53,843 bases of DNA from an uncultured Clostridium sp. (GTDB lineage Bacteria; Bacillota; Clostridia; TANB77; CAG-508), in contig CANBHY010000010.1 in the NCBI GenBank assembly GCA_947368535.1, positions 1 to 53,843 of the forward strand. Direction: 5' to 3'. The notes beneath the pieces were generated by a model that worked only from the letters and a program-made list of their open reading frames with translations, was not told the origin of the DNA and did not search any database. Shown piece after piece: positions 1 through 7,618 of the stretch. The stretch's first letter is position 1. Each line of letters begins with the position of its first letter. The position numbers were made by a program, and so were the translations under genes.

Positions 1-453
1 AATATGCCAGAAATTATTTCATTTACCAATGAAGATAAGAAAAAAATTCTTAAAAATATCGGAGAAATAGGGAAAAAATACAATTTTTATATTCAAACAT
101 GTGGAACAGATGAGAACTATGAACAATATGGAATTCATATATCGGGATGCACAACAGCAGAAATATTAAAACAAGCAAACAAAGTAGAATATAAAAAAAT
201 AAAAGGCAAAGGAATGAGAAAAGGTTGTCATTGCATACCAAGTCGTGATATTGGAGCATATGATACATGCCCAAATGGATGTAAGTATTGCTATGCAAAT
301 AAAAGACCAGAATTAGCAATAGAAAATATAAAATTACATGACCAAAAATCCCCACTATTAATAGGAAAATTAAAAGAAACAGACAAAATAACAGAAGCAA
401 AAATAGAGCATTTAATAATAAAAGATACAGGGGAGCAATTAAGTATTTTATAA
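1..453 (+). CDS. DUF1848 family protein, C-terminal part (cut by window edge)
   Basis: The reading frame is open to the first base, so the ATG at 4 may be internal and the gene probably begins outside the window. The visible 150 residues hold a cysteine-rich segment with Cys-x-Cys near residues 77-79 and a CPNGCKYCYAN motif near 88-98. This resembles the C-terminal half of DUF1848 proteins, which are usually close to 290 residues and carry radical-SAM-like cysteine clusters. No activity has been established for the family that I can state. It ends just before a strong hairpin terminator. Confidence 0.72.
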   Translation, partial: NMPEIISFTNEDKKKILKNIGEIGKKYNFYIQTCGTDENYEQYGIHISGCTTAEILKQANKVEYKKIKGKGMRKGCHCIPSRDIGAYDTCPNGCKYCYANKRPELAIENIKLHDQKSPLLIGKLKETDKITEAKIEHLIIKDTGEQLSIL

Positions 454-458
454 AAGAT

Positions 459-500
459 AAAAGCAAGTATAACATTGAAGGCTACTTGCTTTTATGATAT
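459..500 (+). terminator. Rho-independent terminator after the DUF1848 gene
   Basis: An 11-bp perfect stem (459-469 with 483-493, arm AAAAGCAAGTA) has a 13-base loop. The U-tract is short and partly inside the stem. Confidence 0.65.
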
Positions 501-527
501 TATACAAAAAATAACAAAGGAGAAATT

Positions 528-1038
528 ATGATATATACCACAAATTATCAATCACCTGTTGGAAAAATATTATTAGCAAGTAAAAATAATAAATTAATAG
601 GATTATGGATCGAAGGACAAACCGACTATTTAGAAAAGTTAAATGATGCAATAGAAATAAAAGAAAATGAAGAGATTTTAATTAAAGCTAAAGACTGGTT
701 AGATAGATATTTTAGAAAAGAACAGCCCAAAATTGATGAAATAGAAATAGCTCCGATAGGAGGAGAATTTAGACAAAATGTATGGAAACTACTTTGCAAG
801 ATTCCATATGGAAAAATAACTAGTTATGGAGAGATTGCAAAAAAACTAGCGAAAATTATGAAAAAAGAAAAAATGTCAGCACAAGCAGTACGGAGGAGCT
901 GTTGGACATAATCCAATTTCTATAATAATACCATGCCATAGAGTAATTGGTAAAAATGGAGATTTAGTAGGATATAGTGGAGGAATAGAGAAGAAAATAA
1001 AATTATTAGAACACGAGAATTATAAAATTATGAGGTGA
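528..1038 (+). CDS. ogt: Methylated-DNA--protein-cysteine methyltransferase, +1 frameshifted at CGGA
   Basis: This suicide alkyltransferase removes O6-alkyl groups from guanine by moving them to its own cysteine. Frame one (528-890) gives the N-terminal domain and the helix-turn-helix DNA-binding part ending SAQAV. It then meets CGG AGG and stops at 909-911. Skipping C891 gives GGAVGHNP, the active-site motif PCHRVIG and the C-terminal YSGGIEKK segment, ending at TGA 1036-1038. The joined protein is 169 residues, normal for the family, and the join restores the conserved AVGGA region exactly. The gene overlaps the Shine-Dalgarno region of tag, so the two repair genes are probably co-transcribed. 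The break may be a mutation, an assembly error or programmed recoding. The same CGGA context recurs in two other genes here, which favours recoding. Confidence 0.85.
891..894 (+). other. Candidate +1 recoding site CGGA in ogt
   Basis: The zero-frame codons are GTA CGG AGG. Dropping C891 gives GTA GGA GGA GCT, which restores the Val-Gly-Gly-Ala stretch of the family just upstream of PCHRV. No slippery P-site codon is evident: GUA would re-pair poorly on UAC. Confidence 0.6.
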
Positions 1039-1040
1039 AA

Positions 1041-1595
1041 ATGAAAAAAGATATAATAAGATGCAAATGGTGCAATTTAAAAAATCCATTATATATAAAA
1101 TATCATGATGAAGAATGGTGTAAACCAAATTTTGATGAGCATTATTTATTTGAAATGTTAATATTAGAATCTTTTCAAGCAGGACTTTCATGGGAATGTG
1201 TATTAAATAAAAGAGAAGCTTTTAGAAAAGCATTTGACAATTTTGATATTGAAAAAATAAGCAATTATAATGATAAAAAAATAGAAGAACTACTTAAAAA
1301 TGAAAAAATTATAAGAAATAAATTAAAAATAAATGCAACTATAAATAATAGCAAAATATTTAAATCAATACAAAAAGAATATGGAAGTTTTAATAATTAT
1401 TTAAAAACATTTACAAAAGATATAACTATATATGAAATAGATAAGGCTACTTCTGAGCTATCAGACACTATTTCTAAAGATTTAATAAAAAGAGGAATGA
1501 AATTTGTAGGATCAACAATAATATATTCATATCTGCAAGCAATAGGAGCAATATATTCACATGATAAAGAATGTTTTATGAATAAAAAATTTTAA
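1041..1595 (+). CDS. tag: DNA-3-methyladenine glycosylase I
   Basis: This base-excision enzyme cuts 3-methyladenine from alkylated DNA. The 184-residue protein has the family's N-terminal RCKWC and YHDEEW segments and the LESFQAGLSW motif. The zinc-snap ligands are visible as Cys8, His22, His174 and Cys178 (C-terminal HDKEC). ATG 1041 is preferred over GTG 1035 because GAGG at 1032-1035 then has a normal 5-base spacing. The Shine-Dalgarno lies inside the last codons of ogt, so the two alkylation-repair genes are translationally close. A bidirectional hairpin follows immediately. Confidence 0.9.
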   Translation: MKKDIIRCKWCNLKNPLYIKYHDEEWCKPNFDEHYLFEMLILESFQAGLSWECVLNKREAFRKAFDNFDIEKISNYNDKKIEELLKNEKIIRNKLKINATINNSKIFKSIQKEYGSFNNYLKTFTKDITIYEIDKATSELSDTISKDLIKRGMKFVGSTIIYSYLQAIGAIYSHDKECFMNKKF

Positions 1596-1632
1596 GCAAT
1601 AGTAATGTATCAAATAAATTACTATTGCTTAA
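1592..1632. terminator. Bidirectional hairpin between tag and the convergent gene
   Basis: A 15-bp perfect stem (1592-1606 with 1618-1632) has an 11-base loop, lies between two convergent genes and includes the tag stop codon. It lacks a long U-tract, so it may act partly as an mRNA-end stabiliser. Confidence 0.6.
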
Positions 1633-1636
1633 GCTC

Positions 1637-2005
1637 TTAATTAATACCATTTATAAAATTTTGAATTTTACTAACCATATCAGTTTCATTTTCATATTCA
1701 AGAAAATTATTTGTTATAAACTTTAATGCAGAACTATAAGAACTACCTTTTTGATAAATACATAAAATAGGTTTTTCTACAAAATCAGCCCAACCTAATT
1801 CTATACCTTGCCCAACAGAAGGAATAGAAACTTCAGCAAGAACTAAGTCACATTGTTTAATAATTTCTTTAGTATTAATATTTTTAGAAACTTCATCATG
1901 AGGAAAGAAAATCTCATGATTTTTATATAATTCAGAATTTTTAATCGGAGTATATAATTTATTAATAAAATCTAATTGAGTGGCATGTGTTACACAAATT
2001 TTCAT
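1637..2005 (-). CDS. Nucleoside 2-deoxyribosyltransferase-like protein
   Basis: The protein has 122 residues when started at ATG 2005, which has AAGGAGAT upstream at good spacing. A longer in-frame start at 2056 would add a hydrophobic leader with no ribosome site. The central motif CDLVLAEVSIPSVGQGIELGWA-like segment (about residues 52-73) matches the nucleotide-binding and catalytic Glu region of the NDT/YtoQ-like fold. Such enzymes exchange or hydrolyse bases from (deoxy)nucleosides, but the exact substrate cannot be read from the sequence. It is short compared with typical 140-160-residue members. It converges on tag. Confidence 0.65.
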   Translation of the reverse strand: MKICVTHATQLDFINKLYTPIKNSELYKNHEIFFPHDEVSKNINTKEIIKQCDLVLAEVSIPSVGQGIELGWADFVEKPILCIYQKGSSYSSALKFITNNFLEYENETDMVSKIQNFINGIN

Positions 2006-2120
2006 ATCTAATCTCCTTATAGCAAATATTATATAGTAGAAAAAAAAGATTATCAATAAAAACTTTTAAATAGATATAATCTATGATAAAATCCAATTAA
2101 TATATATTAGGAGGAGTAAT

Positions 2121-2666
2121 ATGGAGGAATATTTTGATGTTTTAGACGAAAAAGGGAATTTTACAAATACAGTAGAAACAAGAAAAAAATGCCATGCTGA
2201 GGGATTATGGCATAAGGCAGTAGTGGTATTTATAATAAACTCAAAAAATCAAGTGTTATTACAAAAGAGAAGTAAGAATAAAAGAATGTGGCCAGATATG
2301 TGGGATATAACAGCAGGAGGACATGTAGATGCTGGAGAATTTGGATTTCAATCAGTATTAAGAGAGTCTGAAGAAGAATTAGGCATTAAATTAAAAAAAG
2401 AAGATTTGACTTTTATAGGCTCATCATTATCAACAAATATTAAAGGTGATATAGTAAATAAACATTTTAACGAGTACTATATAGCAACAAAAGAAATAGA
2501 CGAAACAAAATTACATTTATAGAAAGAAGAAGTATCAGAAGTAAAATGGATTGATAAAGACGAAATAATTAAAAAAATTAAAAATAACTATGAAGGTATA
2601 ACCGATAAAGAAGGTTGTTGGGAGTATCTAATAAAATATTATGAATGGAAAGAAAAACAAAAATGA
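2121..2666 (+). pseudogene. Nudix hydrolase with in-frame amber codon
   Basis: This is a cytoplasmic Nudix pyrophosphohydrolase resembling the isopentenyl-diphosphate isomerase-like or YfcD-type group. The full Nudix box is present: GHVDAGE, then REsEEELGI (about residues 66-88). ATG 2121 follows AGGAGG. TAG at 2520-2522 interrupts the frame, yet the same frame continues with a typical C-terminus (KEEVSEVKWIDKDE) to TGA 2664-2666, giving about 181 residues. TAG occupies a position where Gln would fit and is one C-to-T change from CAG. TAG ends other genes here (for example at 21885 and 33166), so general amber reassignment is unlikely. A nonsense mutation is the simplest reading, with readthrough possible. 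The foreign GH13 segment begins directly after this gene. Confidence 0.7.
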
Positions 2667-4566
2667 AAAAAGAAAAGTCGCCAGCAGTGCTGGCGACTTT
2701 TGCTTTGAGTACAATCGCTCCATAAGGGGGTAAAACAGATTCAGTACAACAAATGTTGTTTCTAAATATTATTTCATACCCTTCAGGAACACTTATTTCT
2801 GAGACGTGATGAGATCTACTAACAATAACAAGGATTCTTTCATCTCCAAGTATGCGTTCGAAACTAAAATGCTTTTCTGAAATTTCTCTTACTTCACATT
2901 CAGCATATTTCAAGAATTTATTGCTATTCCTAACTTTAATCAGATTGATAAAGTATTCTTGAAGCTCTCTATCTTCCGAGCCCCACGGAAAAGCAACTCT
3001 GTTTGCCAAATTATGAAGACCTGGTAAGCCAACTTCATCCCCATAAAAGATAGAAAAGATACCTGGGAAGAAAGCTAAAGCTACTACATATGACATAAGA
3101 ACCATCTTGCCGTATTCATATTCATCTGATGAAAGAACATGGTTTTTCACAAAGTCAGAATCATTTGCATATTTCATATCCCATGCCCATTTACCATACA
3201 AATCAAACACATTACAAGCAAAAATCTCTATAAGCCTCGACATATCATGAGTAGAAGTAGGATTCATCATAGTTAAAATAGTATCAACAGGATAATCTAT
3301 CAGGATTCGGTTTAACATATCCTGAAGTTTTCCAGTATCACGATACTTAAAGAAACGTATCAATGCATCGGGCAGCATATAGTTCATAAGTGAATGCATA
3401 CCTATGCCAGAACTAATATAACCACGACTCGGCCTCATAGGATGCTCATCCCAAACTTCACCAAACAAAAATCCATCAGGCTTATTCCTAGTAATAGCCT
3501 CCATTATACGGTAAATCATTGAATCATCCAGTTCATCTGCAACATCAAGTCTAATACCATCAATGCCACACTCAAAAAGTTGATCAATGACTCCGCCAGG
3601 AGCAGTAATATAGTCTTGCCACTCGAGATTAGTAGTATCACATTCTGGAAGTGTAATGACATCCCACCAATAGCTAAAACAAGACTGTGAATTGTGCCAA
3701 ATCCTTTTATAGAAAGGACGATAAGGTGAATCTTTGTGATTATAAGCACCATTGCCGTATTCCTCAAATTGGTCAAAGTACCTACTTCTGTTTCCAGTGT
3801 GATTATATACACCATCTATAACAAGGTGCATACCGCGTTTGTGAACTTCACTGCAAAGGAGTTTTAAATCCTCTGTTGTCCCAAGGTAAGGATCAATCTG
3901 CTCATAATCTACAGTGTCGTATAAGTGATTGGACTGACCACGTAAAATGGGACTAAGATAAATAAGAGTAACTCCAAGACTTTGGATGTAGTCGAGCTTT
4001 TCAACAATACCTAAAAGGTTACCACCATAAAAATCGACATTCCAATCATTATTTGCATTAGGTCCAAGTACAGGTTTATCGTTCCAATTGTTCATGGTAC
4101 GACCAGGTATTGGTGTTATCTGATACGATGGACTTCTATAAAACCTATCCACCAAAATGTGGTACATTGTGGCGCCTTTTGCCCAATCAGGTGCTGAAAA
4201 ATTAATAGATATTCTGAAGCATTCCTGTTTGGTAATTGACGAGTTTCCAGTAACATCTTTCTTTTTCATGCGGAAATGCTGACCATTACAATCGTAAGAA
4301 AAATAGTAATAGTACAGTGCGCTTGTAGTCAGATATATTTCAGTCTCGAAAATTGCGTATCCCGTATCATCATCATTCCTAGCATGAGGAATATCGTACT
4401 GAACGCTGTTTAAGTCGAAACTTGCATTACTAACCACGTTTAGTCTTACCCGCTCAAACCATCCAAACTTCATCGGAAGCCGGACTGTTACTTTTAGAAC
4501 TTCACCATTACGATCCTTCCGCACGGAAGTTATCGTATGTTGAGTTCCTGAATTTGCTTTTCTCAT
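2578..4566 (-). CDS. GH13 alpha-glycosidase (neopullulanase/cyclomaltodextrinase-like)
   Basis: This is a cytoplasmic enzyme that likely hydrolyses alpha-1,4/1,6 glucans or maltodextrins. Residues 1-125 form an N-terminal beta-sandwich-like extension and the catalytic barrel follows. The conserved GH13 regions are visible: DGVYNH (251-256), GIRLDVADE with nucleophile Asp341, FGEVWDE with acid/base Glu370, and a STHDMSR region near 440. ATG 4566 has AAGGAGGGG nine bases upstream. There is no signal peptide. Base composition and codon use are clearly more GC-rich than the flanks, and it uses CGG for Arg at least three times, which suggests horizontal transfer. No stop precedes the terminator. 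The last roughly 30 residues are read antisense to the Nudix gene and are probably not native. Confidence 0.88.
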   Translation of the reverse strand: MRKANSGTQHTITSVRKDRNGEVLKVTVRLPMKFGWFERVRLNVVSNASFDLNSVQYDIPHARNDDDTGYAIFETEIYLTTSALYYYYFSYDCNGQHFRMKKKDVTGNSSITKQECFRISINFSAPDWAKGATMYHILVDRFYRSPSYQITPIPGRTMNNWNDKPVLGPNANNDWNVDFYGGNLLGIVEKLDYIQSLGVTLIYLSPILRGQSNHLYDTVDYEQIDPYLGTTEDLKLLCSEVHKRGMHLVIDGVYNHTGNRSRYFDQFEEYGNGAYNHKDSPYRPFYKRIWHNSQSCFSYWWDVITLPECDTTNLEWQDYITAPGGVIDQLFECGIDGIRLDVADELDDSMIYRIMEAITRNKPDGFLFGEVWDEHPMRPSRGYISSGIGMHSLMNYMLPDALIRFFKYRDTGKLQDMLNRILIDYPVDTILTMMNPTSTHDMSRLIEIFACNVFDLYGKWAWDMKYANDSDFVKNHVLSSDEYEYGKMVLMSYVVALAFFPGIFSIFYGDEVGLPGLHNLANRVAFPWGSEDRELQEYFINLIKVRNSNKFLKYAECEVREISEKHFSFERILGDERILVIVSRSHHVSEISVPEGYEIIFRNNICCTESVLPPYGAIVLKAKVASTAGDFSFFIFVFLSIHNILLDTPNNLLYRLYLHSYF
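2664..2701 (-). terminator. Strong terminator of the GH13 gene, lying inside its ORF
   Basis: A 13-bp GC-rich stem (2673-2685 with 2689-2701, arm AAAAGTCGCCAGC) has a 3-base loop. On the minus strand it is followed by a U-rich tract (2664-2672). The GH13 reading frame passes straight through it without a stop. Confidence 0.85.
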
Positions 4567-4681
4567 AGCAGTATTCCCCTCCTTAAATTATTATAGAGAA
4601 GCAAATTAAAACTTAACTTCATAGCTATTTTATAATAAATTTTATAAAAGTCAACAAAAGTAAACAATAAAATTAATATAA

Positions 4682-4713
4682 TTAAAAAAGGTATCGGGGG
4701 TTAACCCGACACC
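4682..4713 (-). terminator. Terminator of the 131-aa gene, overlapping its stop codon
   Basis: A 9-bp stem (4690-4698 with 4705-4713) is fully paired only on the minus-strand RNA, through a G-U pair, and is followed by U's. The TAA stop lies in the loop. Confidence 0.75.
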
Positions 4714-5096
4714 TCACGATACATAATCGTAGCTTGATGGAAAACATACCTTGGACATTCAAAAAAGAGATGAGTATACACTCTTGAAACCTGATCAAGA
4801 TATTGCAAAAGTAACGCAAAATCAGATCTCTCCACAGAAAAGCACTTAACATGCTGGCTATTGGAAGAAAGCATTGTTGAAATAATAATCGTTCGATATC
4901 CCTCGCCATTAATGTTAAATAAATTGCCAGAATGCGGAAAGCGATTGCCCTTGATGCCAGTCACCAATTCAGAAAAAAGGTAGTCTGAAATCTCTTTGAC
5001 GCCAGATGAATTTACAGGGATAGCTTTTGAAAATTTGCCATTCTCCTGCAATTGGTCAAGAAGTGGAACAAAAGAAGAATAGTGCGATTTAACCAT
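4701..5096 (-). CDS. Hypothetical protein, 131 aa, in the GC-rich foreign segment
   Basis: I do not recognise a family. ATG 5096 is chosen because GGAGG lies eight bases upstream; the longer TTG start at 5111 would overlap that site. The protein is soluble with no membrane segment. It has a Ser-rich N-terminus, an aromatic C-terminal half and a stretch like LFFECPRYVFHQ near residues 108-119. Its GC-richer codons match the GH13 gene downstream and differ from the flanks, so the two probably arrived together. Each has its own terminator, so they are not one simple operon. Confidence 0.6.
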   Translation of the reverse strand: MVKSHYSSFVPLLDQLQENGKFSKAIPVNSSGVKEISDYLFSELVTGIKGNRFPHSGNLFNINGEGYRTIIISTMLSSNSQHVKCFSVERSDFALLLQYLDQVSRVYTHLFFECPRYVFHQATIMYREVSG

Positions 5097-5358
5097 TTTC
5101 CAATCCTCCAAAAAAGTATAATAATAAATTATAGCACTATAAAATTAAAAGGCAATATAAACCATTAATAATATTTGACGAAATAAAGCACAATAATATA
5201 AAATATAAACTAATAAATATTAATTGAAAAAAACATTAAAATTAAAGTTGTTATATCAATTGAAAATACTGCGAGTCACGTTAGAGTGTTTTAAGACTAT
5301 AATACGAATATATACAGATGCTAATGTGTATAATACAATTAAAGCAGAGGTGATTAAA
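5097..5358. other. AT-rich intergenic region without a supported gene
   Basis: The segment is very AT-rich. The open frame from 5224 is upstream extension of the next gene without a ribosome site. TATAAT strings at about 5299 and 5329 are possible -10 boxes, but I see no convincing -35 partners. Confidence 0.5.
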
Positions 5359-5556
5359 ATGGCAGATTTTGTAATTGAAGCAAGAAAAAGAAAAGAATAT
5401 GAACAGTTTACATGTAGAATTGAAGCAGATTTGTTAGAAAAAATAAGAGAAATTGTAACAGAAAACAATCTGCAATCAGTAAATGAATTTATTAACGAAT
5501 GTTTAAGATTTTCAATAGAAAACTTGAAAATTAAAAGTGATAATGAAGGAAAATAA
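5359..5556 (+). CDS. Ribbon-helix-helix (Arc-like) small protein, copy 1
   Basis: The 65-residue protein starts at ATG 5359 behind AGAGGTG. Its pattern is a short beta strand (YEQFTCRIEADLLEKI), then a helix, turn and helix (VNEFINECLRFSIENL). This is typical of dimeric ribbon-helix-helix DNA-binding proteins. It is a close paralogue of the product at 33250-33450: both begin MADF and share the KEYEQFTCRIE core. The two copies bracket the envelope genes and secretion locus, so this one may regulate nearby promoters, though the target is unknown. Confidence 0.72.
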   Translation: MADFVIEARKRKEYEQFTCRIEADLLEKIREIVTENNLQSVNEFINECLRFSIENLKIKSDNEGK

Positions 5557-5571
5557 ATGTTGTTCAAAAAT

Positions 5572-5618
5572 AAAGAGCTTAGTTTGTATTTTATGCAAAT
5601 AGGCTCTTTGTTTTTTTA
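5572..5618 (+). terminator. Rho-independent terminator
   Basis: A 7-bp stem AAAGAGC (5572-5578) pairs with GCTCTTT (5603-5609), has a long AT-rich loop and is followed by a run of T. Confidence 0.65.
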
Positions 5619-5719
5619 TATTATTCTATAAAGAAAAGTAATAAAACAAAAATCGACCAAATACTTGAAAAAAAAGATATTAATTGTTATAAATATGATA
5701 GGTAAAAGGGAGAAAATAA

Positions 5720-6889
5720 ATGAAGAAATATTCTTTAGATAAATTTAAAGAACAGAAAAAGAGTAAAAGAAATACTAAACTAACTATTATAACAATAGTA
5801 TTAATATTTATATTAATACTATTGGCGTTATATATGGCAAATTCAAGTTTTAGATCTTTTGTAGATACGTATATATTAAGAAAAGAAATAACCGAAGAAA
5901 ACGCAAATAGTATAATTATAGATACAGAAAATATATCTCTAATATATGCATATGATAAAAACTTAGTATTATATACAGATGGAAATATTAATTTCTACAA
6001 TTCAGATGCTAAACAAACTGCAAATATAGAATTAACTTTGTCAAAACCAATTGCAGACTCAGAAAAAAAATTCTTAGTTTTAGGTGATTATGGAGCACAA
6101 AAAGTTTGTTTAGTGAGAGATAATGAATTAGTATGGCAAAAAGATATTGATGGGAAAATATCTAAAATTAGCGTAAATAAGGAAGGATATGTTGCTGTAT
6201 CAGTTACAGGGACAACTTATGAATCTATAGTAATGGTATATGATCCTAAAGGAGAACTATTATTTAGTAAATATCTTTCAACATATGTATTAGGAATAGA
6301 TATATCAGAAGACCATAAATATATAGCAATTGCAGAAACAGATAACTCAAAAATAACACCAACAACCAATATTGAATTAGTATCAATAGAATTAGCTACA
6401 AATAATTCTGAAAAAGCAACGGTAAATTCATATAAAACAGCAACAAATGAATATTTATCAGGTATAAAATTTCAAGGGAAAAACAATTTGCTATGTTGTT
6501 TTGATTCATATGTTTTAAAGTTAAATGAAAAAGAAAGCCAAAAAGTATTTGAAATTAAAGATAATACAGCATATACAGATGTAAATATGAAAAACGGATT
6601 TGTACATGTAGATAAAGAGACTTCTAGTGTATTTAAATCAGATTATAGGTTAAAAATAAACAATGGAAAATCTAAAGAAAAAGTATACATTATTGAAGGA
6701 AATATCAAAAATGTAAAATCAAAAGGTACAAAAATTGCATTGCATTTAGGAACTAAAGTAGAATTTATAAACGAAAATGGATTGTTAGAAAAAAAATATA
6801 AAAGTACTAAAGAAATAAAAGACGTTGTAGTATCAGATAAAATAGGAGCAATGATTCATAAAACTAAAATAGATATTATAGATTTATAA
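5720..6889 (+). CDS. DUF5711 family membrane-anchored beta-propeller-like protein
   Basis: The 389-residue protein has a basic cytoplasmic N-terminus, one membrane helix (about residues 21-42), then an extracellular region of repeated beta-rich units with WD/PQQ-like spacing (for example VYDPKGELLFSKYL). It resembles DUF5711 proteins of Clostridia, which often sit beside cvpA as here. The function is not known. The start has a GGGAGA site at 5708-5713. Only 18 bases separate it from the next gene, so the two are probably co-transcribed. Confidence 0.7.
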   Translation: MKKYSLDKFKEQKKSKRNTKLTIITIVLIFILILLALYMANSSFRSFVDTYILRKEITEENANSIIIDTENISLIYAYDKNLVLYTDGNINFYNSDAKQTANIELTLSKPIADSEKKFLVLGDYGAQKVCLVRDNELVWQKDIDGKISKISVNKEGYVAVSVTGTTYESIVMVYDPKGELLFSKYLSTYVLGIDISEDHKYIAIAETDNSKITPTTNIELVSIELATNNSEKATVNSYKTATNEYLSGIKFQGKNNLLCCFDSYVLKLNEKESQKVFEIKDNTAYTDVNMKNGFVHVDKETSSVFKSDYRLKINNGKSKEKVYIIEGNIKNVKSKGTKIALHLGTKVEFINENGLLEKKYKSTKEIKDVVVSDKIGAMIHKTKIDIIDL

Positions 6890-6907
6890 AGAAATAGAGA
6901 GGGAAAT

Positions 6908-7561
6908 ATGGGAATTGCAATAGATATAGGCATAGTTTTAATTATGATGCTAAGTATTTTTATAGGTTATAAAAAAGGTTTAATAAAAGTTGCAATAAGT
7001 TTTTTGGCTATAATAGTTTCATTAGTAGTAGCTATAATCGTATATAAACCTTTAGCAAAACAAATTGCAAATAATACACAAATAGATGAAAAAATTGAAA
7101 ATACGATATATCAAAAAATAAAAGATACCGATTTTGAAAATATTACTGAAAAAGAGAAAAAAGAAAATCAAATATTTGCATTTACCGAAAAATATGTTGA
7201 CGAAGCAATAAATAAATCACAAGAAAATATTGCTAAATATGTAGCAGAAAGCTTATCAGAAAGTATACTAGAGATTTTAACTTTTGTTTTAGTGTTAATT
7301 ATATTAAGAATACTATTATTACTATTAAACATAATGGCAAATGTGATAGGAGAAATACCAATAATAAAACAATTCAATAAATCAGGAGGAATAATATATG
7401 GGATAGTAGAAGGATTTTTATTAATCAATGTAATATTTGCTGTTTTATATATGATTAATCCAATTTGTTTAAACGGAAATATTAAAAGAAATATAGACAA
7501 ATCACAACTAGGTAAGGCGGTTTACGAAAACAATCTAATTATCAATACTATTATAAAATAA
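6908..7561 (+). CDS. cvpA: CvpA family membrane protein
   Basis: The 217-residue protein has about four membrane helices. The first carries the family start pattern (DIGIVLIMMLSIFIGYKKGLI), a charged loop spans residues 58-115, and the last two helices cover about 120-185. CvpA proteins are needed for colicin V export in Escherichia coli and affect the envelope elsewhere; their biochemical role is unsettled. It follows the DUF5711 gene closely. The promoter of the LCP gene starts right at its stop codon. Confidence 0.82.
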   Translation: MGIAIDIGIVLIMMLSIFIGYKKGLIKVAISFLAIIVSLVVAIIVYKPLAKQIANNTQIDEKIENTIYQKIKDTDFENITEKEKKENQIFAFTEKYVDEAINKSQENIAKYVAESLSESILEILTFVLVLIILRILLLLLNIMANVIGEIPIIKQFNKSGGIIYGIVEGFLLINVIFAVLYMINPICLNGNIKRNIDKSQLGKAVYENNLIINTIIK

Positions 7562-7590
7562 TTGAAAAACATATATAAGTTTGCTATAAT
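7562..7590 (+). promoter_or_regulatory. Sigma-A-type promoter of the LCP gene
   Basis: The -35 box TTGAAA (7562-7567), a 17-base spacer and an extended -10 TGCTATAAT (TATAAT at 7585-7590) are present. The TTG here is therefore the -35 box rather than a start codon. Confidence 0.82.
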
Positions 7591-7618
7591 AAAAAATATT
7601 AGTAGTAGGAGAAAAAAA

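Noticed and set aside
2520..2522. Reassignment of TAG to an amino acid
   Set aside because: TAG is the only stop available for other intact genes (for example at 21885-21887 and 33166-33168), so general reassignment is not supported.
5224..5358. Longer N-terminus for ribbon-helix-helix copy 1
   Set aside because: There is no ribosome site, and homology with copy 2 starts at MADF (5359).
7562..7618. TTG start for the LCP protein
   Set aside because: The TTG is part of a -35 box, and a better GTG with Shine-Dalgarno lies downstream of the promoter.
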